64,000 nt of DNA from positions 1,984,001 to 2,048,000 of the forward strand of contig NZ_JAUSYQ010000002.1 in the NCBI RefSeq assembly GCF_030816965.1, written 5' to 3'. Each line of letters starts with the position of its first letter. The first letter of the stretch is position 1. Under the pieces are notes generated by a model. That model searched no databases. It saw only the letters and a program-made list of their open reading frames with translations, and was not told where the DNA came from. Positions 18,191 through 27,725 of the stretch are shown here, one piece after another. The position numbers were made by a program, and so were the translations under genes. This stretch comes from Streptomyces canus. GTDB lineage: Bacteria > Actinomycetota > Actinomycetes > Streptomycetales > Streptomycetaceae.

Positions 18191-19208
18191 GTGGCACGCA
18201 GCAGTACGCGCCCGACCAGCCGTGACGTCGCACAGGCGGCCGGGGTGTCCCAGGCGGCCGTCTCGCTCGTGCTGGGCGACAAGTGGCGCGGCAGGGTCTC
18301 CGAAACCACCGCCGAACGGGTCCGGGAAGCCGCCCGCGACCTCGGCTACCGGCCCAACCTGGCCGCCCGCAACCTCCGCCTCGGCCGCACCCGCACGGTG
18401 CTGCTCGTCGTCCCGGCCCTGACGACGGAGTTCTTCGCCGGCGTCTACACCGGCGCCGCACGCGTGGCCGCCGACCACGGCTTCGGCGTCGTCCTGTACC
18501 CCCTCCCCCGAGGGCATCGGCCCCGCCCGCGACCCCTTCGCCTCCGCCCAGGCCGCCCTGGACGGCGTCATCGCCTCCTCCATGGCCGCCGACGCCCTCA
18601 CCGCCATCCGCGGCGACCAGCTCCCCCTCGTCATGCTCGACAGCGACCCCTCGGGCAGCCTCGGCGCCGCCACCGTCAACCTGGACATCGCCGACGGCGT
18701 CCGCCAGATCGCCGCCCACCTCCTGGACCTCGGCCACCGCCGCTTCCTGCACCTCGCGGCCGACATCCCGTCCTGGACCTTCGAGGTACGCGCGCGCGAA
18801 CTGGCCGCACGACTCGACGCGGTCCCCGGCACCTCCGTCCGCACGGCCCGCGCCCCCATCTCGATCGAGGGCGCCCTGACCGCCGCCGAGACCGCCCTCG
18901 CCGCACCCGGCCCCCGGCCCACCGCCCTCGTCTGCGACGACGACAAACTCGCCGCCGGCGCCTACAAGGCCGTACGACGGCTCGGCCTGCGCATCCCCGA
19001 CGACATCTCCGTCACCGGCCTGGACGACCTCGCTCTCGCCACCGCCCTCGACCCCGAGCTGACGACCGTACGACTGGACGCCGAGCTGTTCGGCGAACGC
19101 GGCATGGAAGCCCTCCTGGCCGTCCTGGAAGGCCGTACACCGCAGGCGGGGGACATCCCCGTCGAGTTGGTCGTACGGGGCTCCACGGCCCCGCCCAGCA
19201 CCCCCTGA
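18191..19208 (+). pseudogene. LacI-family transcriptional regulator, frameshifted
   Basis: From GTG 18191 (AAGGAG upstream) the product starts RPTSRDVAQAAGVSQAAVSLVLG, a standard LacI helix-turn-helix, and runs to GFGVVLYP near 18504. Beyond the C-rich tract at about 18501-18514 the homologous sequence continues in another frame (PEGIGPARDPFASAQAALDGVIASSM) through the ligand-binding domain to TGA 19208 (LVCDDDKLAAGAYKAVRRLGLRIPDDISVTGLDD). One C too many, or two bases missing, explains the shift. It is either a genuine inactivating mutation or a sequencing error in a homopolymer-like tract. If intact, it would be about 339 residues and probably control the divergent MFS gene. Confidence 0.85.
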
Positions 19209-19275
19209 ACGCCCTGCGCCCCGGCCTCAAGGCCGGGGCACAGAACGGGTGATGGTCGGGCGGGACGCCCCGGGA

Positions 19276-20031
19276 CTACTCGTCCTCGGAACCCTCCGCC
19301 TCATCCGCGCTCTCCGCCTCGGTGGACGCACCGCCGACCTCCAGCAACCGACCGAGCTGACGCCCCACGATGCGCTTGAACTTGCGCTGCTGCGGACGCG
19401 TCCGGTCCAGCACCGCGACCTCCAGCCGCTCCGCGGGGATCTCCCGCTCACTGCCGTTCGTGTCACGGGACAGCGCCTGCACGGCCAGCTTCAGCGCCTC
19501 CGCCAGGCTCATACCGTCCTGGTGACGCTGGTCCAGATAGCTGCTGATCGTCTCGGCGTTGCCGCCCACCGCGACCGAGCCGTGCTCGTCCACGATGGAA
19601 CCGTCGTGCGGCAGCCGGTAGATCTGGTCGCCGTCCGGCGTCTCACCGACCTCGGCCACGACCAGCTCCACCTCGTACGGCTTCTCACCGGCCGAGGAGA
19701 AGATCGTGCCCAGCGTCTGGGCGTAGACGTTGGCAAGACCACGGGCGGTCACGTCGTCACGGTCATAGGTGTAACCACGCAGGTCGGCATACCGGACGCC
19801 GCCGATCCGCAGGTTCTCGTACTCGTTGTACTTGCCGGCGGCCGCGAAGCCGATCCGGTCGTAGATCTCGCTGAACTTGTGCAGCGCGCGGGACGGATTC
19901 TCGCCGACGAACACGATGCCGTCGGCATACTGCAGCACGACCAGGCTGCGACCACGGGCGATGCCCTTGCGGGCGTACTCCGCCCGGTCGGCCATCGCCT
20001 GCTGGGGGGAGACATAGAACGGCGTCGACAC
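19276..20031 (-). CDS. prcA: 20S proteasome alpha subunit
   Basis: Forms the outer heptameric rings of the actinobacterial 20S proteasome and gates entry. The 251-residue product begins [26 protein letters not shown], the gating N-terminus, with the GTG start at 20031. The core contains [17 protein letters not shown] and [19 protein letters not shown]; the tail is acidic ([12 protein letters not shown]). It follows prcB by 60 bp. Confidence 0.96.
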   Translation of the reverse strand: MSTPFYVSPQQAMADRAEYARKGIARGRSLVVLQYADGIVFVGENPSRALHKFSEIYDRIGFAAAGKYNEYENLRIGGVRYADLRGYTYDRDDVTARGLANVYAQTLGTIFSSAGEKPYEVELVVAEVGETPDGDQIYRLPHDGSIVDEHGSVAVGGNAETISSYLDQRHQDGMSLAEALKLAVQALSRDTNGSEREIPAERLEVAVLDRTRPQQRKFKRIVGRQLGRLLEVGGASTEAESADEAEGSEDE

Positions 20032-20091
20032 CGGTTATCCGTCCCTTTCTGTGGAAGTCACTGCGATCACCTTGAACAAGACGGGTGGCGC

Positions 20092-20937
20092 CTAGAGCAA
20101 CGCGGCCCGCGGGCCGTCGGGCTGCTCCAGCCGCCGCTCGAGAATCGAACGGGCGATCTCGGAGGACTCGTCGTCGGTGAGCCGGCGGAAGCCGTCCTCG
20201 GTGATCACGGTGACGATCGGGTAGATCCGGCGGGCGACATCGGGACCACCGGTCGCCGAGTCGTCGTCGGCCGCGTCGTACAGGGCCTGCACCACGAGCA
20301 TCGTGGCCTCGGCCTCGCTCAGACTGTCGTGGAAGAACTTCTTCATGGCACCGCGCGCGAAGACCGAGCCGGAACCGGTGGCGGCGAAGTTGTGCTCCTC
20401 GGAACGGCCGCCGGTGACGTCGTAGGAGAAGATCCGCCCCCTGCCGCGGTCCACGTCGTACCCCGCGAACAGCGGCACCACGGCCAGCCCCTGCATCGCC
20501 ATGCCGAGGTTGGAACGGATCATGGTGGACAGCCGGTTCGCCTTGCCCTCCAGCGACAGCTGGGCGCCCTCGACCTTCTCGAAGTGCTCCAGCTCCAACT
20601 GGAACAGCTTCACCATCTCGACGGCGAGACCGGCGGTGCCGGCGATCCCGACGGCGGAGTACTCGTCGGCGGGGAACACCTTCTCGATGTCCCGCTGAGC
20701 GATGACGTTGCCCATCGTGGCGCGACGGTCACCGGCGAGCACGACACCACCGGGAAAGGTGACCGCCACGATCGTGGTGCCGTGCGGCGCCTCGATCACA
20801 CCCTGCATGGGCGGCAATTGCCGGTTGCCCGGCAGCATCTCCGGCTGGTGCTCGGACAGGAAGTCCATGAAGGACGACGACCCAGGCGTCAGGAAGGCAG
20901 CTGGTAGACGCCCGGTGCTACGAGTGTTGGCTTCCAC
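20092..20937 (-). CDS. prcB: 20S proteasome beta subunit, precursor
   Basis: Catalytic subunit of the 20S proteasome. The start is the GTG at 20937 ([26 protein letters not shown]) with GGAAGGA upstream. A propeptide of about 53 residues ends at PHG, and the mature chain begins [20 protein letters not shown] with the N-terminal threonine nucleophile (Thr54). Total length is 281 residues. The first 49 bp of the gene overlap the end of the HNH endonuclease gene in another frame. Confidence 0.95.
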   Translation of the reverse strand: MEANTRSTGRLPAAFLTPGSSSFMDFLSEHQPEMLPGNRQLPPMQGVIEAPHGTTIVAVTFPGGVVLAGDRRATMGNVIAQRDIEKVFPADEYSAVGIAGTAGLAVEMVKLFQLELEHFEKVEGAQLSLEGKANRLSTMIRSNLGMAMQGLAVVPLFAGYDVDRGRGRIFSYDVTGGRSEEHNFAATGSGSVFARGAMKKFFHDSLSEAEATMLVVQALYDAADDDSATGGPDVARRIYPIVTVITEDGFRRLTDDESSEIARSILERRLEQPDGPRAALL

Positions 20938-21479
20938 GCGATTCCTTCCAGGTAAGCGGCGGCCCGACGGACGGCGTCGGGATCGTCTCCCAACTTGCCG
21001 ATGGCCGAATTGCAGTTGAAGCACAGTACGCCTCGGACCCTACCCGTCTTGTGGCAATGATCCACATGAACGGCAGGAGCCTTCAGACAGATCACGCAGA
21101 GCCCCATCTGAGAGGCGACCATCTCGTCACGCTCGGCTTCGGTGAGGCCGTAGTGGCGCTTCAGGTGCCGCTCACGCCCGGCGACAGCTCGGCACGTCTT
21201 GCAGCGCGTCGACAAGCCGTCGGAGGCCGACGCGTTTCTGTGCCACTCACTCCACTGTTTGACTTCGTCGCACCCCAGGCAGTGCTTGTGCCCTTCGGGC
21301 ACATCCACTCGACGGACCTTCTTGCCCTGAGCCTCCCGACCACGGCGGTAGGCATCTGCCCCGCATTCGCGGCAACGGTCCTGAAGCCTGTCGAGCTTCG
21401 ACCTGTTAGCCGCGAATGCGCTGGTAGGGAGAGTCCGCTTGCATGCCGAGCATCGCTTCTCGGCACCCAATTCGGACAT
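20889..21479 (-). CDS. HNH nuclease of the T4 endonuclease VII-like family
   Basis: The 196-residue product has three Cys-pair modules (CSACKR...CREC, CLGCDE...CKTC and the nuclease core). The last part, [34 protein letters not shown], is the endonuclease VII signature with zinc-knuckle cysteines and a DH catalytic motif. It starts 6 bp after the pup stop codon (GGGGAG nearby) and its end overlaps the prcB start by 49 bp, so it is expressed with the proteasome genes. AGG, CGA, GTA, TTG and GGA codons are frequent, unlike its neighbours. I believe an orthologue sits here in other streptomycetes; its role with the proteasome is unknown. Confidence 0.85.
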   Translation of the reverse strand: MSELGAEKRCSACKRTLPTSAFAANRSKLDRLQDRCRECGADAYRRGREAQGKKVRRVDVPEGHKHCLGCDEVKQWSEWHRNASASDGLSTRCKTCRAVAGRERHLKRHYGLTEAERDEMVASQMGLCVICLKAPAVHVDHCHKTGRVRGVLCFNCNSAIGKLGDDPDAVRRAAAYLEGIAWKPTLVAPGVYQLPS

Positions 21480-21485
21480 TTACCG

Positions 21486-21704
21486 CTACTCCCCACCCTT
21501 CTGCACAAATGACCTCACGAAGTCCTCCGCGTTCTCTTCGAGCACATCATCGATTTCGTCCAGGACGGAGTCGACGTCGTCGCTGAGCTTCTCCTGGCGC
21601 TCCTTGAGGTCCTCGGAACCCTGCGTCTCCGCAGTCTGCTCCTCGACCTCCTCGGTGTTGCGCGTGGCCTTCTGCTGTCCGCCGCCGGTGTCCTTGGTCG
21701 CCAT
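21486..21704 (-). CDS. pup: Prokaryotic ubiquitin-like protein Pup
   Basis: Small degradation tag of 72 residues, intrinsically disordered and rich in Glu, Gln and Asp. It has the conserved Mpa/Arc-binding coiled region (LSDDVDSVLDEIDDVLEENAEDFVRSFVQKGGE). It ends in GGE, so the C-terminal glutamate is encoded directly and deamidation by Dop is not needed before ligation. It precedes the HNH gene by 6 bp. Confidence 0.97.
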   Translation of the reverse strand: MATKDTGGGQQKATRNTEEVEEQTAETQGSEDLKERQEKLSDDVDSVLDEIDDVLEENAEDFVRSFVQKGGE

Positions 21705-21738
21705 AACCCCTCACCCCGCTCGGTTCGACGTTCTTGAT

Positions 21739-21760
21739 CAGACCCTACAAGCAGGGTCTG
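21739..21760. promoter_or_regulatory. Short hairpin between dop and pup
   Basis: CAGACCCT and AGGGTCTG form a perfect 8-bp stem with a 6-base loop, 35 bp upstream of the pup start and about 100 bp after the dop stop. It may be a weak terminator/attenuator or an operator. Confidence 0.4.
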
Positions 21761-21859
21761 ACATCGGCCCCGCAGTTCTTACAACGTACGTGGGCCATCT
21801 CGATGATTCCCTCTGGCCGGGTTTTCCACCCTGCCGGACCGCCCGGCCCGAGGACCCGC

Positions 21860-23371
21860 TCAGCCGCCCGACAGCACCCTGACCAGGTCTTCTGCCGTGC
21901 GACAGCGGTCCAGGAGCTCTTTGACGTGATTTCGCGTTCCGCGAAGCGGTTCGAGGGTTGGGACCCGCTGGAGCGAGTCCCGGCCCGGGAGGTCGAAGAT
22001 CACCGAGTCCCAGGAGGCCGCGGCGACGTCGTCGGCGTACTGCTCCAGGCAGCGGCCGCGGAAGTACGCGCGTGTGTCCTCCGGGGGCTTCGTACGGGCT
22101 CGCTCGACCTCGTTGTCGTCCAGGAGTCGCTTGATGCGGCCGCGGGCCGCGAGGCGGTTGTAGAGGCCCTTGTCGGGGCGCACGTCGGCGTACTGGAGGT
22201 CCAGGAGGTGCAGTTTCGCGGCGTCCCAGTCGAGGTCGTCGCGGCGCCGGTAGCCCTCCATGAGCTCGCGCTTGGCGACCCAGTCGAGCTCGCCGGCGAG
22301 GCTCATGGGGTTGTGCTCCAGTCGGTTGAGGGTGTCCTCCCAGCGGGCCAGGATGTCCTTGGTCTGGTCGTCCGCGTCGGCGCCGAAGCGTTCTTCGACG
22401 TACTTGCGGGAGAGCTCGTAGTACTCCATCTGGAGCTGGACCGCGGTGAGTGTGCGGCCGCTACGGAGGGTGACCAGGCGCTGGAGGGTGGGGTCGTGCG
22501 ACACCTGGTGCAGGGTCCGTACCGGCTGGTCGACCGCGAGGTCCACCGCGATGAAGCCGTCCTCGATCATGGACAGGACGAGAGCCGTGGTGCCGAGCTT
22601 CAGGTACGTCGAGATCTCCGAGAGGTTCGCGTCGCCGATGATCACGTGGAGGCGGCGGTACTTCTCGGCGTCGGCGTGGGGCTCGTCGCGGGTGTTGATG
22701 ATGGGGCGCTTGAGAGTGGTCTCCAGGCCGACCTCGACTTCGAAGTAGTCGGCGCGCTGACTGAGCTGGAAGCCGTGTTCGTGTCCGTCCTGGCCGATGC
22801 CGACGCGGCCGGCGCCTGCGAAGACCTGGCGGGAGACGAAGAAGGGCGTGAGGTGGCGCACGATGTCCGAGAAGGGGGTTTCCCGCTTCATCAGGTAGTT
22901 CTCGTGCGTGCCGTAGGAGGCGCCCTTGTTGTCGGTGTTGTTCTTGTAGAGGTGGATGGGCTGGGCGCCGGGGAGCTGGGCGGCCCGCTCGGCCGCCTCG
23001 GCCATGATGCGTTCGCCGGCCTTGTCCCACAGGACGGCGTCGCGTGGGTTGGTGACCTCGGGGCTGCTGTATTCGGGGTGTGCGTGGTCGACGTAGAGCC
23101 GTGCGCCGTTGGTGAGGATGACGTTGGCCAGGCCGATGTCCTCGTCGGTGAGCTGGCTGGAGTCGGCGGCCTCACGGGCGAGGTCGAAGCCCCGCGCGTC
23201 CCGCAGCGGATTCTCCTCCTCGAAGTCCCAGCGGGCCCGGCGGGCCCGGTGCATCGCCGCCGCGTAGGCGTTGACGATCTGGGACGAGGTGAGCATGGCA
23301 TTGGCGTTGGGGTGGCCGGGGACGGAGATCCCGTACTCCGTCTCGATGCCCATTACTCGCCGTACGGTCAT
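21860..23371 (-). CDS. dop: Depupylase / Pup deamidase Dop
   Basis: Removes Pup from substrates and deamidates Pup-Gln where needed. The 503-residue product begins [26 protein letters not shown], shares the ATP-binding and Pup-binding motifs of PafA ([50 protein letters not shown]), and has the longer Dop N-terminal loop. AAGGAGG is 6 bp upstream of ATG 23371. It is followed by pup after 155 bp. Confidence 0.96.
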   Translation of the reverse strand: MTVRRVMGIETEYGISVPGHPNANAMLTSSQIVNAYAAAMHRARRARWDFEEENPLRDARGFDLAREAADSSQLTDEDIGLANVILTNGARLYVDHAHPEYSSPEVTNPRDAVLWDKAGERIMAEAAERAAQLPGAQPIHLYKNNTDNKGASYGTHENYLMKRETPFSDIVRHLTPFFVSRQVFAGAGRVGIGQDGHEHGFQLSQRADYFEVEVGLETTLKRPIINTRDEPHADAEKYRRLHVIIGDANLSEISTYLKLGTTALVLSMIEDGFIAVDLAVDQPVRTLHQVSHDPTLQRLVTLRSGRTLTAVQLQMEYYELSRKYVEERFGADADDQTKDILARWEDTLNRLEHNPMSLAGELDWVAKRELMEGYRRRDDLDWDAAKLHLLDLQYADVRPDKGLYNRLAARGRIKRLLDDNEVERARTKPPEDTRAYFRGRCLEQYADDVAAASWDSVIFDLPGRDSLQRVPTLEPLRGTRNHVKELLDRCRTAEDLVRVLSGG

Positions 23372-23573
23372 GCGGCCCTCCTTGCCCGGCAGCGCCCTCG
23401 GTCGGGGGCGCCGCTCAAGTACCGCTGGCGCTCCGGTGCGTGTGCGGTGCCCGTCCCCGCACTGCGCGACTCGGCGGTACCGAAGAGCCTAGAACGGCTC
23501 TGCGCTGGTGGGGAGATCATTTGCGTCATTGCCTTGCTCGCCTTTGGTCCGGTTAGTTGCCTGAAAAACAGTC

Positions 23574-23607
23574 GGCTGCGGGTACCCCGGTGAGGGCACC
23601 CGCAGCC
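23574..23607 (-). terminator. Intrinsic terminator after arc
   Basis: A GGCTGCGGGT...ACCCGCAGCC stem with an inner CCC/GGG, read on the minus strand, is followed by GACTGTTTTTC. The hairpin and T run lie 10 bp after the arc stop and separate arc from dop. Confidence 0.85.
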
Positions 23608-23616
23608 GCCCTGTCT

Positions 23617-25383
23617 TTACAGGTACTGCCCGGTGTTTGCCACCGTGTCGATGGAGCGCCCGGTGTCGGCGCCCTGCTTTCCGGTGATGAGCGTGCGGAT
23701 GTAGACGATCCGCTCGCCCTTCTTGCCGGAGATGCGGGCCCAGTCGTCGGGGTTGGTGGTGTTGGGCAGGTCCTCGTTCTCCTTGAACTCGTCCACGCAG
23801 GCCTGGAGGAGGTGGGAGACGCGAAGGCCCTTCTGGTTGTGGTCGAGGAAGTCCTTGATCGCCATCTTCTTGGCGCGGCCCACGATGTTCTCGATCATGG
23901 CGCCGGAGTTGAAGTCCTTGAAGTAGAGGACTTCCTTGTCGCCGTTGGCGTAGGTGACTTCCAGGAAGCGGTTTTCCTCGGATTCGGCGTACATGTGTTC
24001 CACGGCCGTCTGGATCATGCTCTGGACGGTGGTGGTCCTGCTGCCGCTGTGCTCGCCGAGGTCGTCGGAGTGCAGCGGGAGGCGCTCGGTCAGGTACTTG
24101 CCGAAGATGTCCTTGGCGGCCTCGGCGTCGGGACGCTCGATCTTGATCTTCACGTCCAGGCGCCCGGGACGCAGGATGGCGGGGTCGATCATGTCCTCAC
24201 GGTTGGAGGCACCGATCACGACCACGTTCTGCAGGCCCTCCACGCCGTCGATCTCGGCGAGCAGCTGGGGGACGATGGTGTTCTCCACGTCCGAGCTGAC
24301 ACCGGATCCGCGGGTGCGGAAGAGGGATTCCATCTCGTCGAAGAAGACGATGACGGGTGTGCCCTCGGAGGCCTTCTCCCTCGCACGCTGGAAGACGAGG
24401 CGGATCTGCCGCTCGGTCTCGCCGACGTACTTGTTGAGGAGCTCGGGGCCCTTGATGTTGAGGAAGAAGCTCTTGCCGGTGGCCTGACCGGTGACCTCGG
24501 CGACCTTCTTGGCCAGCGAGTTGGCGACGGCCTTGGCGATGAGTGTCTTGCCGCATCCGGGGGGTCCGTAGAGCAGGACACCCTTGGGCGGGCGCAGTTC
24601 GTGCTCCTTGAACAGGTCCGGGTAGAGGTACGGCAGCTCGACGGCGTCTCGGATGGCCTCGATCTGGCCTCCGAGTCCGCCGATCTGTTCGTAGCCGATG
24701 TCGGGGACTTCTTCGAGGACGAGTTCCTCGACCTCGCTCTTGGGGACGACCTCGTAGACGTAGCCGGAGCGCGGTTCGAGGAGCAGGGCGTCGCCGGGGC
24801 GGATGGTCACGTCGAGCAGCGGTTCGGCGAGCCGTACCACCCGCTCCTCGTCCGTGTGTCCCTGCACCAGGGCGCGCTCGCCGTCCTCGAGGATCTCCTT
24901 GAGGGTGACGATGTCGCCGACGCTCTCGTACTCCATGGCCTCGACCACGTTGAGAGCTTCGTTGAGCATCACTTCCTGGCCGCGCCGGAGCTCTTCGAGT
25001 TCGACGCTGGGGCTGACGTTCACCCGCAGTTTGCGGCCGCCGGTGAAGATGTCGGCGGTGCCGTCCTCGTTCGCTTCGAGGAAGACACCGAAGCCGGCCG
25101 GGGGCTGTGCGAGCCGGTCGACCTCCTCCTTGAGGGCCACGATCTGGTCGCGGGCCTCACGGAGCGTGTTGGCGAGTCGCTCGTTCTGGGCGGACACGCC
25201 GGCCAAGTTGGTCTGCAGCTCGACGATCCGCTCTTCGAGAATCCTCGTGTGTCGCGGAGAGTCGGCGAGCTTGCGTCGCAGGACGGCGATCTCCTGCTCA
25301 AGGTAGGCAATCTGCCCGGACGGGTCGTCGGACCCTCGTCCCGGGCGGATGCCGCGGTTCATGTCGTCGTCGTGGGCTGCCAC
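23617..25383 (-). CDS. arc: Proteasome-activating AAA ATPase Arc/Mpa
   Basis: Hexameric unfoldase that binds Pup with its N-terminal coiled coil and feeds substrates to the 20S proteasome. The GTG at 25383 ([17 protein letters not shown]) follows GGAGGAGGTGAGG. The 588-residue product has the coiled coil at about 28-80, tandem OB domains at about 85-230, and one AAA module with Walker [14 protein letters not shown], Walker [11 protein letters not shown] and arginine finger region [19 protein letters not shown]. It ends in GQYL, the C-terminal gate-opening motif. Confidence 0.96.
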   Translation of the reverse strand: MAAHDDDMNRGIRPGRGSDDPSGQIAYLEQEIAVLRRKLADSPRHTRILEERIVELQTNLAGVSAQNERLANTLREARDQIVALKEEVDRLAQPPAGFGVFLEANEDGTADIFTGGRKLRVNVSPSVELEELRRGQEVMLNEALNVVEAMEYESVGDIVTLKEILEDGERALVQGHTDEERVVRLAEPLLDVTIRPGDALLLEPRSGYVYEVVPKSEVEELVLEEVPDIGYEQIGGLGGQIEAIRDAVELPYLYPDLFKEHELRPPKGVLLYGPPGCGKTLIAKAVANSLAKKVAEVTGQATGKSFFLNIKGPELLNKYVGETERQIRLVFQRAREKASEGTPVIVFFDEMESLFRTRGSGVSSDVENTIVPQLLAEIDGVEGLQNVVVIGASNREDMIDPAILRPGRLDVKIKIERPDAEAAKDIFGKYLTERLPLHSDDLGEHSGSRTTTVQSMIQTAVEHMYAESEENRFLEVTYANGDKEVLYFKDFNSGAMIENIVGRAKKMAIKDFLDHNQKGLRVSHLLQACVDEFKENEDLPNTTNPDDWARISGKKGERIVYIRTLITGKQGADTGRSIDTVANTGQYL

Positions 25384-25633
25384 GGTCCTCACCTCCTCCA
25401 AGGGGAGCTGGACGCTTCCAGACCCTACCTGGGTGGGTGTCGATTGAAACCCCTAGATCACAAAGACTGTCGAGGTGTGTCCGATCTTCACCCTTGCGCT
25501 CTCCCTCACGCCAGGGGAATACCCACCGAACAAGATTGGAAAGCTGCCGAAGGTAGGGTCGAAGTGTTCAACACCCGTCAGAGCTGGCCGGATTCCCGTT
25601 CGGCTCGACGCATAAACGGCAGGAGAGATGAGA

Positions 25634-25933
25634 GTGCAGCAGGAGGTCGGGGCCGACGGCGAGACCCTGGAGGTCTGGATCGACCAGGATCTCTGTACCG
25701 GTGACGGCATCTGTGCCCAGTACGCGCCTGAGGTGTTCGAGCTGGACATCGACGGTCTGGCCTATGTGAAGGGCTCGGACGACGAGCTTCTGCAGGACAG
25801 AGGCGCCACAACGCCCGTCCCTCTGCCGCTTCTCAACGATGTGGTCGACTCCGCGAAGGAGTGTCCTGGCGACTGCATCCATGTACGTCGAGTTTCGGAC
25901 AGGGTCGAGATCTACGGACCGGACGCGGAGTGA
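25634..25933 (+). CDS. Ferredoxin, probable [3Fe-4S] type
   Basis: Small electron carrier of 99 residues. IDQDLCTGDGICAQYAPEVF gives the CxxDxxC pattern and DSAKECPGDCIHV the final Cys-Pro, as in actinobacterial [3Fe-4S] ferredoxins that often serve cytochromes P450. GTG 25634 is favoured over ATG 25628 because AGGAG (25621-25625) is 8 bp away from it but only 2 bp from the ATG. It is divergent from arc across a 250-bp gap, and no P450 is nearby. Confidence 0.88.
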   Translation: MQQEVGADGETLEVWIDQDLCTGDGICAQYAPEVFELDIDGLAYVKGSDDELLQDRGATTPVPLPLLNDVVDSAKECPGDCIHVRRVSDRVEIYGPDAE

Positions 25934-25990
25934 CCGGAAAGCCACCGCGCGTGACCGCTGTCTGATTTCTCACAGATGTGATCGCTTCGG

Positions 25991-26569
25991 TCAGACGGTG
26001 TGCGTGCCTGCGGGGGTCGAGCGGACGAACGCGCCGTCCTTCCACTGCCACTTCGCCTTGTCCTTCACGTCCGGGCAGCAACTGGGTACGTCGGACGTGG
26101 AGTAGCCGAGCAGGGTCGCGAGGACGGTGCCGTCGCTCACCGTGAAGTCGGTGACGGTGTTGCGGGTCTTCGGGCTCAGCAGGGTGGCGACGACACGGGG
26201 TTCGCCGGTGCCCTTCGCGCGCGTGATGACGTAGACGGCGTCGGGCGGGGTGCCCATGGGGGCGTCGCAGTGCACCACGACGACTGTTTCCGGCCGTCCG
26301 TCGCCGTCGAGGTCTCCGGAGACCTGTTTCTGGATCTTCGCCTTGACGGGTCCGCAGCCGATCGGGAAGTGGACGTCCGCGGGATCGGGCGCGGCCGCGA
26401 CCACGGGGGCGCTTCTGGCCTCGGGGCCGGCCGCCTGGGCCGCCGTCGCCGGGTTGGGCTGCAGGACCGAGGAGAAGGCCACGACGCCCGCCACGGCGGT
26501 GGCGGTGGCGACCCAGTGGATCGGGCGGGTGTGCGTGTGTGCCAGTTCCGGGACGGCGGATTGCTGCAC
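25991..26569 (-). CDS. Membrane-anchored or secreted protein with a DxDxDG motif
   Basis: The 192-residue product is unrecognised beyond its layout. An N-terminal hydrophobic segment (WVATATAVAGVVAFSSVL) follows about 18 residues, then an Ala/Pro-rich linker, then a domain with SGDLDGDGRPETVVVVHC, an FG-GAP/EF-like calcium-binding pattern, and four cysteines (FPIGCGP, VVHC, SCCP). GTG 26569 with AGGAG upstream is preferred to the in-frame ATG at 26626. It is convergent with the ferredoxin gene. Confidence 0.75.
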   Translation of the reverse strand: MQQSAVPELAHTHTRPIHWVATATAVAGVVAFSSVLQPNPATAAQAAGPEARSAPVVAAAPDPADVHFPIGCGPVKAKIQKQVSGDLDGDGRPETVVVVHCDAPMGTPPDAVYVITRAKGTGEPRVVATLLSPKTRNTVTDFTVSDGTVLATLLGYSTSDVPSCCPDVKDKAKWQWKDGAFVRSTPAGTHTV

Positions 26570-26709
26570 TAGGAGCGTCTCCTGTGAGGGCGTGCCGGTG
26601 GGGTGGGGTGGCCAGCATGGTGCCACACGTCACAGGTCGGGGGAACGGCGGGGGTGGGTACTTGTCCTGGTTGCCGTACGGCGGTTTCCGTCGCTCCCTC
26701 AACACGGAA

Positions 26710-26756
26710 GCGTCGGGGTGGAGTTCCCCTGGTCTGCGGGAACTCCACCCCGACGC
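26710..26756 (-). terminator. Strong hairpin after trmI
   Basis: A perfect 19-bp stem (26710-26728 with 26738-26756) and a 9-base loop lie 28 bp past the trmI stop. The stem starts GCGTCGGGGTGGAGTTCCC. It probably ends the protease-trmI transcript. Confidence 0.85.
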
Positions 26757-26784
26757 CTGTACGTTGACTGCGACACGGGCCGCC

Positions 26785-27687
26785 CTAGCGGCCGGAGCCT
26801 CCGTCGGCGTTGGGGCCGGTGTAGTCCTCGCCGTAGGCGCCCTTGGCGGGGCGGCGTCGGCGCATGGGGGGCTCGACGCCGTCGGCGAGGCGGCGGGCGG
26901 TGAGCAGGAAGCCGGTGTGTCCGATCATGCGGTGGTCCGGGCGGACTGCCAGGCCTTCCACGTGCCAGTTGCGGATCATCGACTCCCAGGAGGTCGGCTC
27001 GTTGAAGGAGCCGATCTCGCGGATGGACTCGACGGTCCGGGCGAGCTGGGTGGTGGTGGCGACGTAGCAGCACAGGATGCCGCCGGGGACGAGCGCCTTG
27101 GAGACGGCCTCCAGGCACTCCCAGGGGGCGAGCATGTCGAGGATGACGCGGTCGACGTCGGTGTCGGACAGGTTGTCCTGGAGGTCGCCGACGGTGAGCT
27201 GCCAGGCAGGGTGCGGGCCGCCGAAGTAGCGCTCCACGTTCTGCTGGGCGATCTCGGCGAAGTCCTCGCGGCGCTCGTAGCTGTGCAGCATGCCCTGGTC
27301 GCCGATGGCGCGCAGCAGGAAGCTGCTGAGCGAGCCGGAGCCGACGCCGGCTTCCACGACGCGGGCGCCGGGGAAGATGTCGGCGAAGGCGAGGATCTGC
27401 CCTGCGTCCTTCGGGTAGACCACGGCGGCACCGCGGGGCATGGACAGGACGTAGTCGGGGAGCAGGGGGCGCAGCGCGAGGTAGGCGACGTTACCGGTGG
27501 TGCGGACAACGCTGCCCTCGGGTGCGCCGATCAGCTCGTCGTGCGGGAAGGAACCCTTGTGGGTGTGGAAGTTCTTTCCCTCTTCGAGCGTGAACGTGTA
27601 GTGGCGGCCCTTGGGGTCGGTCAGCTGAACCTGGTCCCCGACCTTGAAGGGCCCGCGCCTGCGGGCGGCACCGGTCGGTTCGGACAT
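26785..27687 (-). CDS. trmI: tRNA (adenine-58-N1)-methyltransferase TrmI
   Basis: Methylates A58 in the tRNA T-loop using S-adenosylmethionine, as a tetramer. The 300-residue product has an N-terminal beta-barrel region (GPFKVGDQVQLTDPKGRHYTFTL) and a Rossmann methyltransferase domain with the SAM loop VVEAGVGSGSLSSFLLRAIG and the catalytic stretch VDRVILDMLAPWECLEAV. It is the expected neighbour of arc in actinobacteria. It lies 38 bp downstream of the site-2 protease and is probably cotranscribed. Confidence 0.94.
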   Translation of the reverse strand: MSEPTGAARRRGPFKVGDQVQLTDPKGRHYTFTLEEGKNFHTHKGSFPHDELIGAPEGSVVRTTGNVAYLALRPLLPDYVLSMPRGAAVVYPKDAGQILAFADIFPGARVVEAGVGSGSLSSFLLRAIGDQGMLHSYERREDFAEIAQQNVERYFGGPHPAWQLTVGDLQDNLSDTDVDRVILDMLAPWECLEAVSKALVPGGILCCYVATTTQLARTVESIREIGSFNEPTSWESMIRNWHVEGLAVRPDHRMIGHTGFLLTARRLADGVEPPMRRRRPAKGAYGEDYTGPNADGGSGR

Positions 27688-27725
27688 GTGAACAGCCTAC
27701 CGGTCCCCGGAGGGGCCGCCGACCA

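Noticed and set aside
18103..18309. Upstream extension of the MFS gene to 18309
   Set aside because: The extra 69 codons cover the divergent promoter and the 5' end of the LacI-type gene, and the ATG at 18102 has a strong ribosome-binding site.
20889..21479. HNH gene as part of an insertion sequence, intron or intein
   Set aside because: There are no terminal repeats, transposase, intron structure or intein splice motifs, and flanking genes are intact and overlapping.
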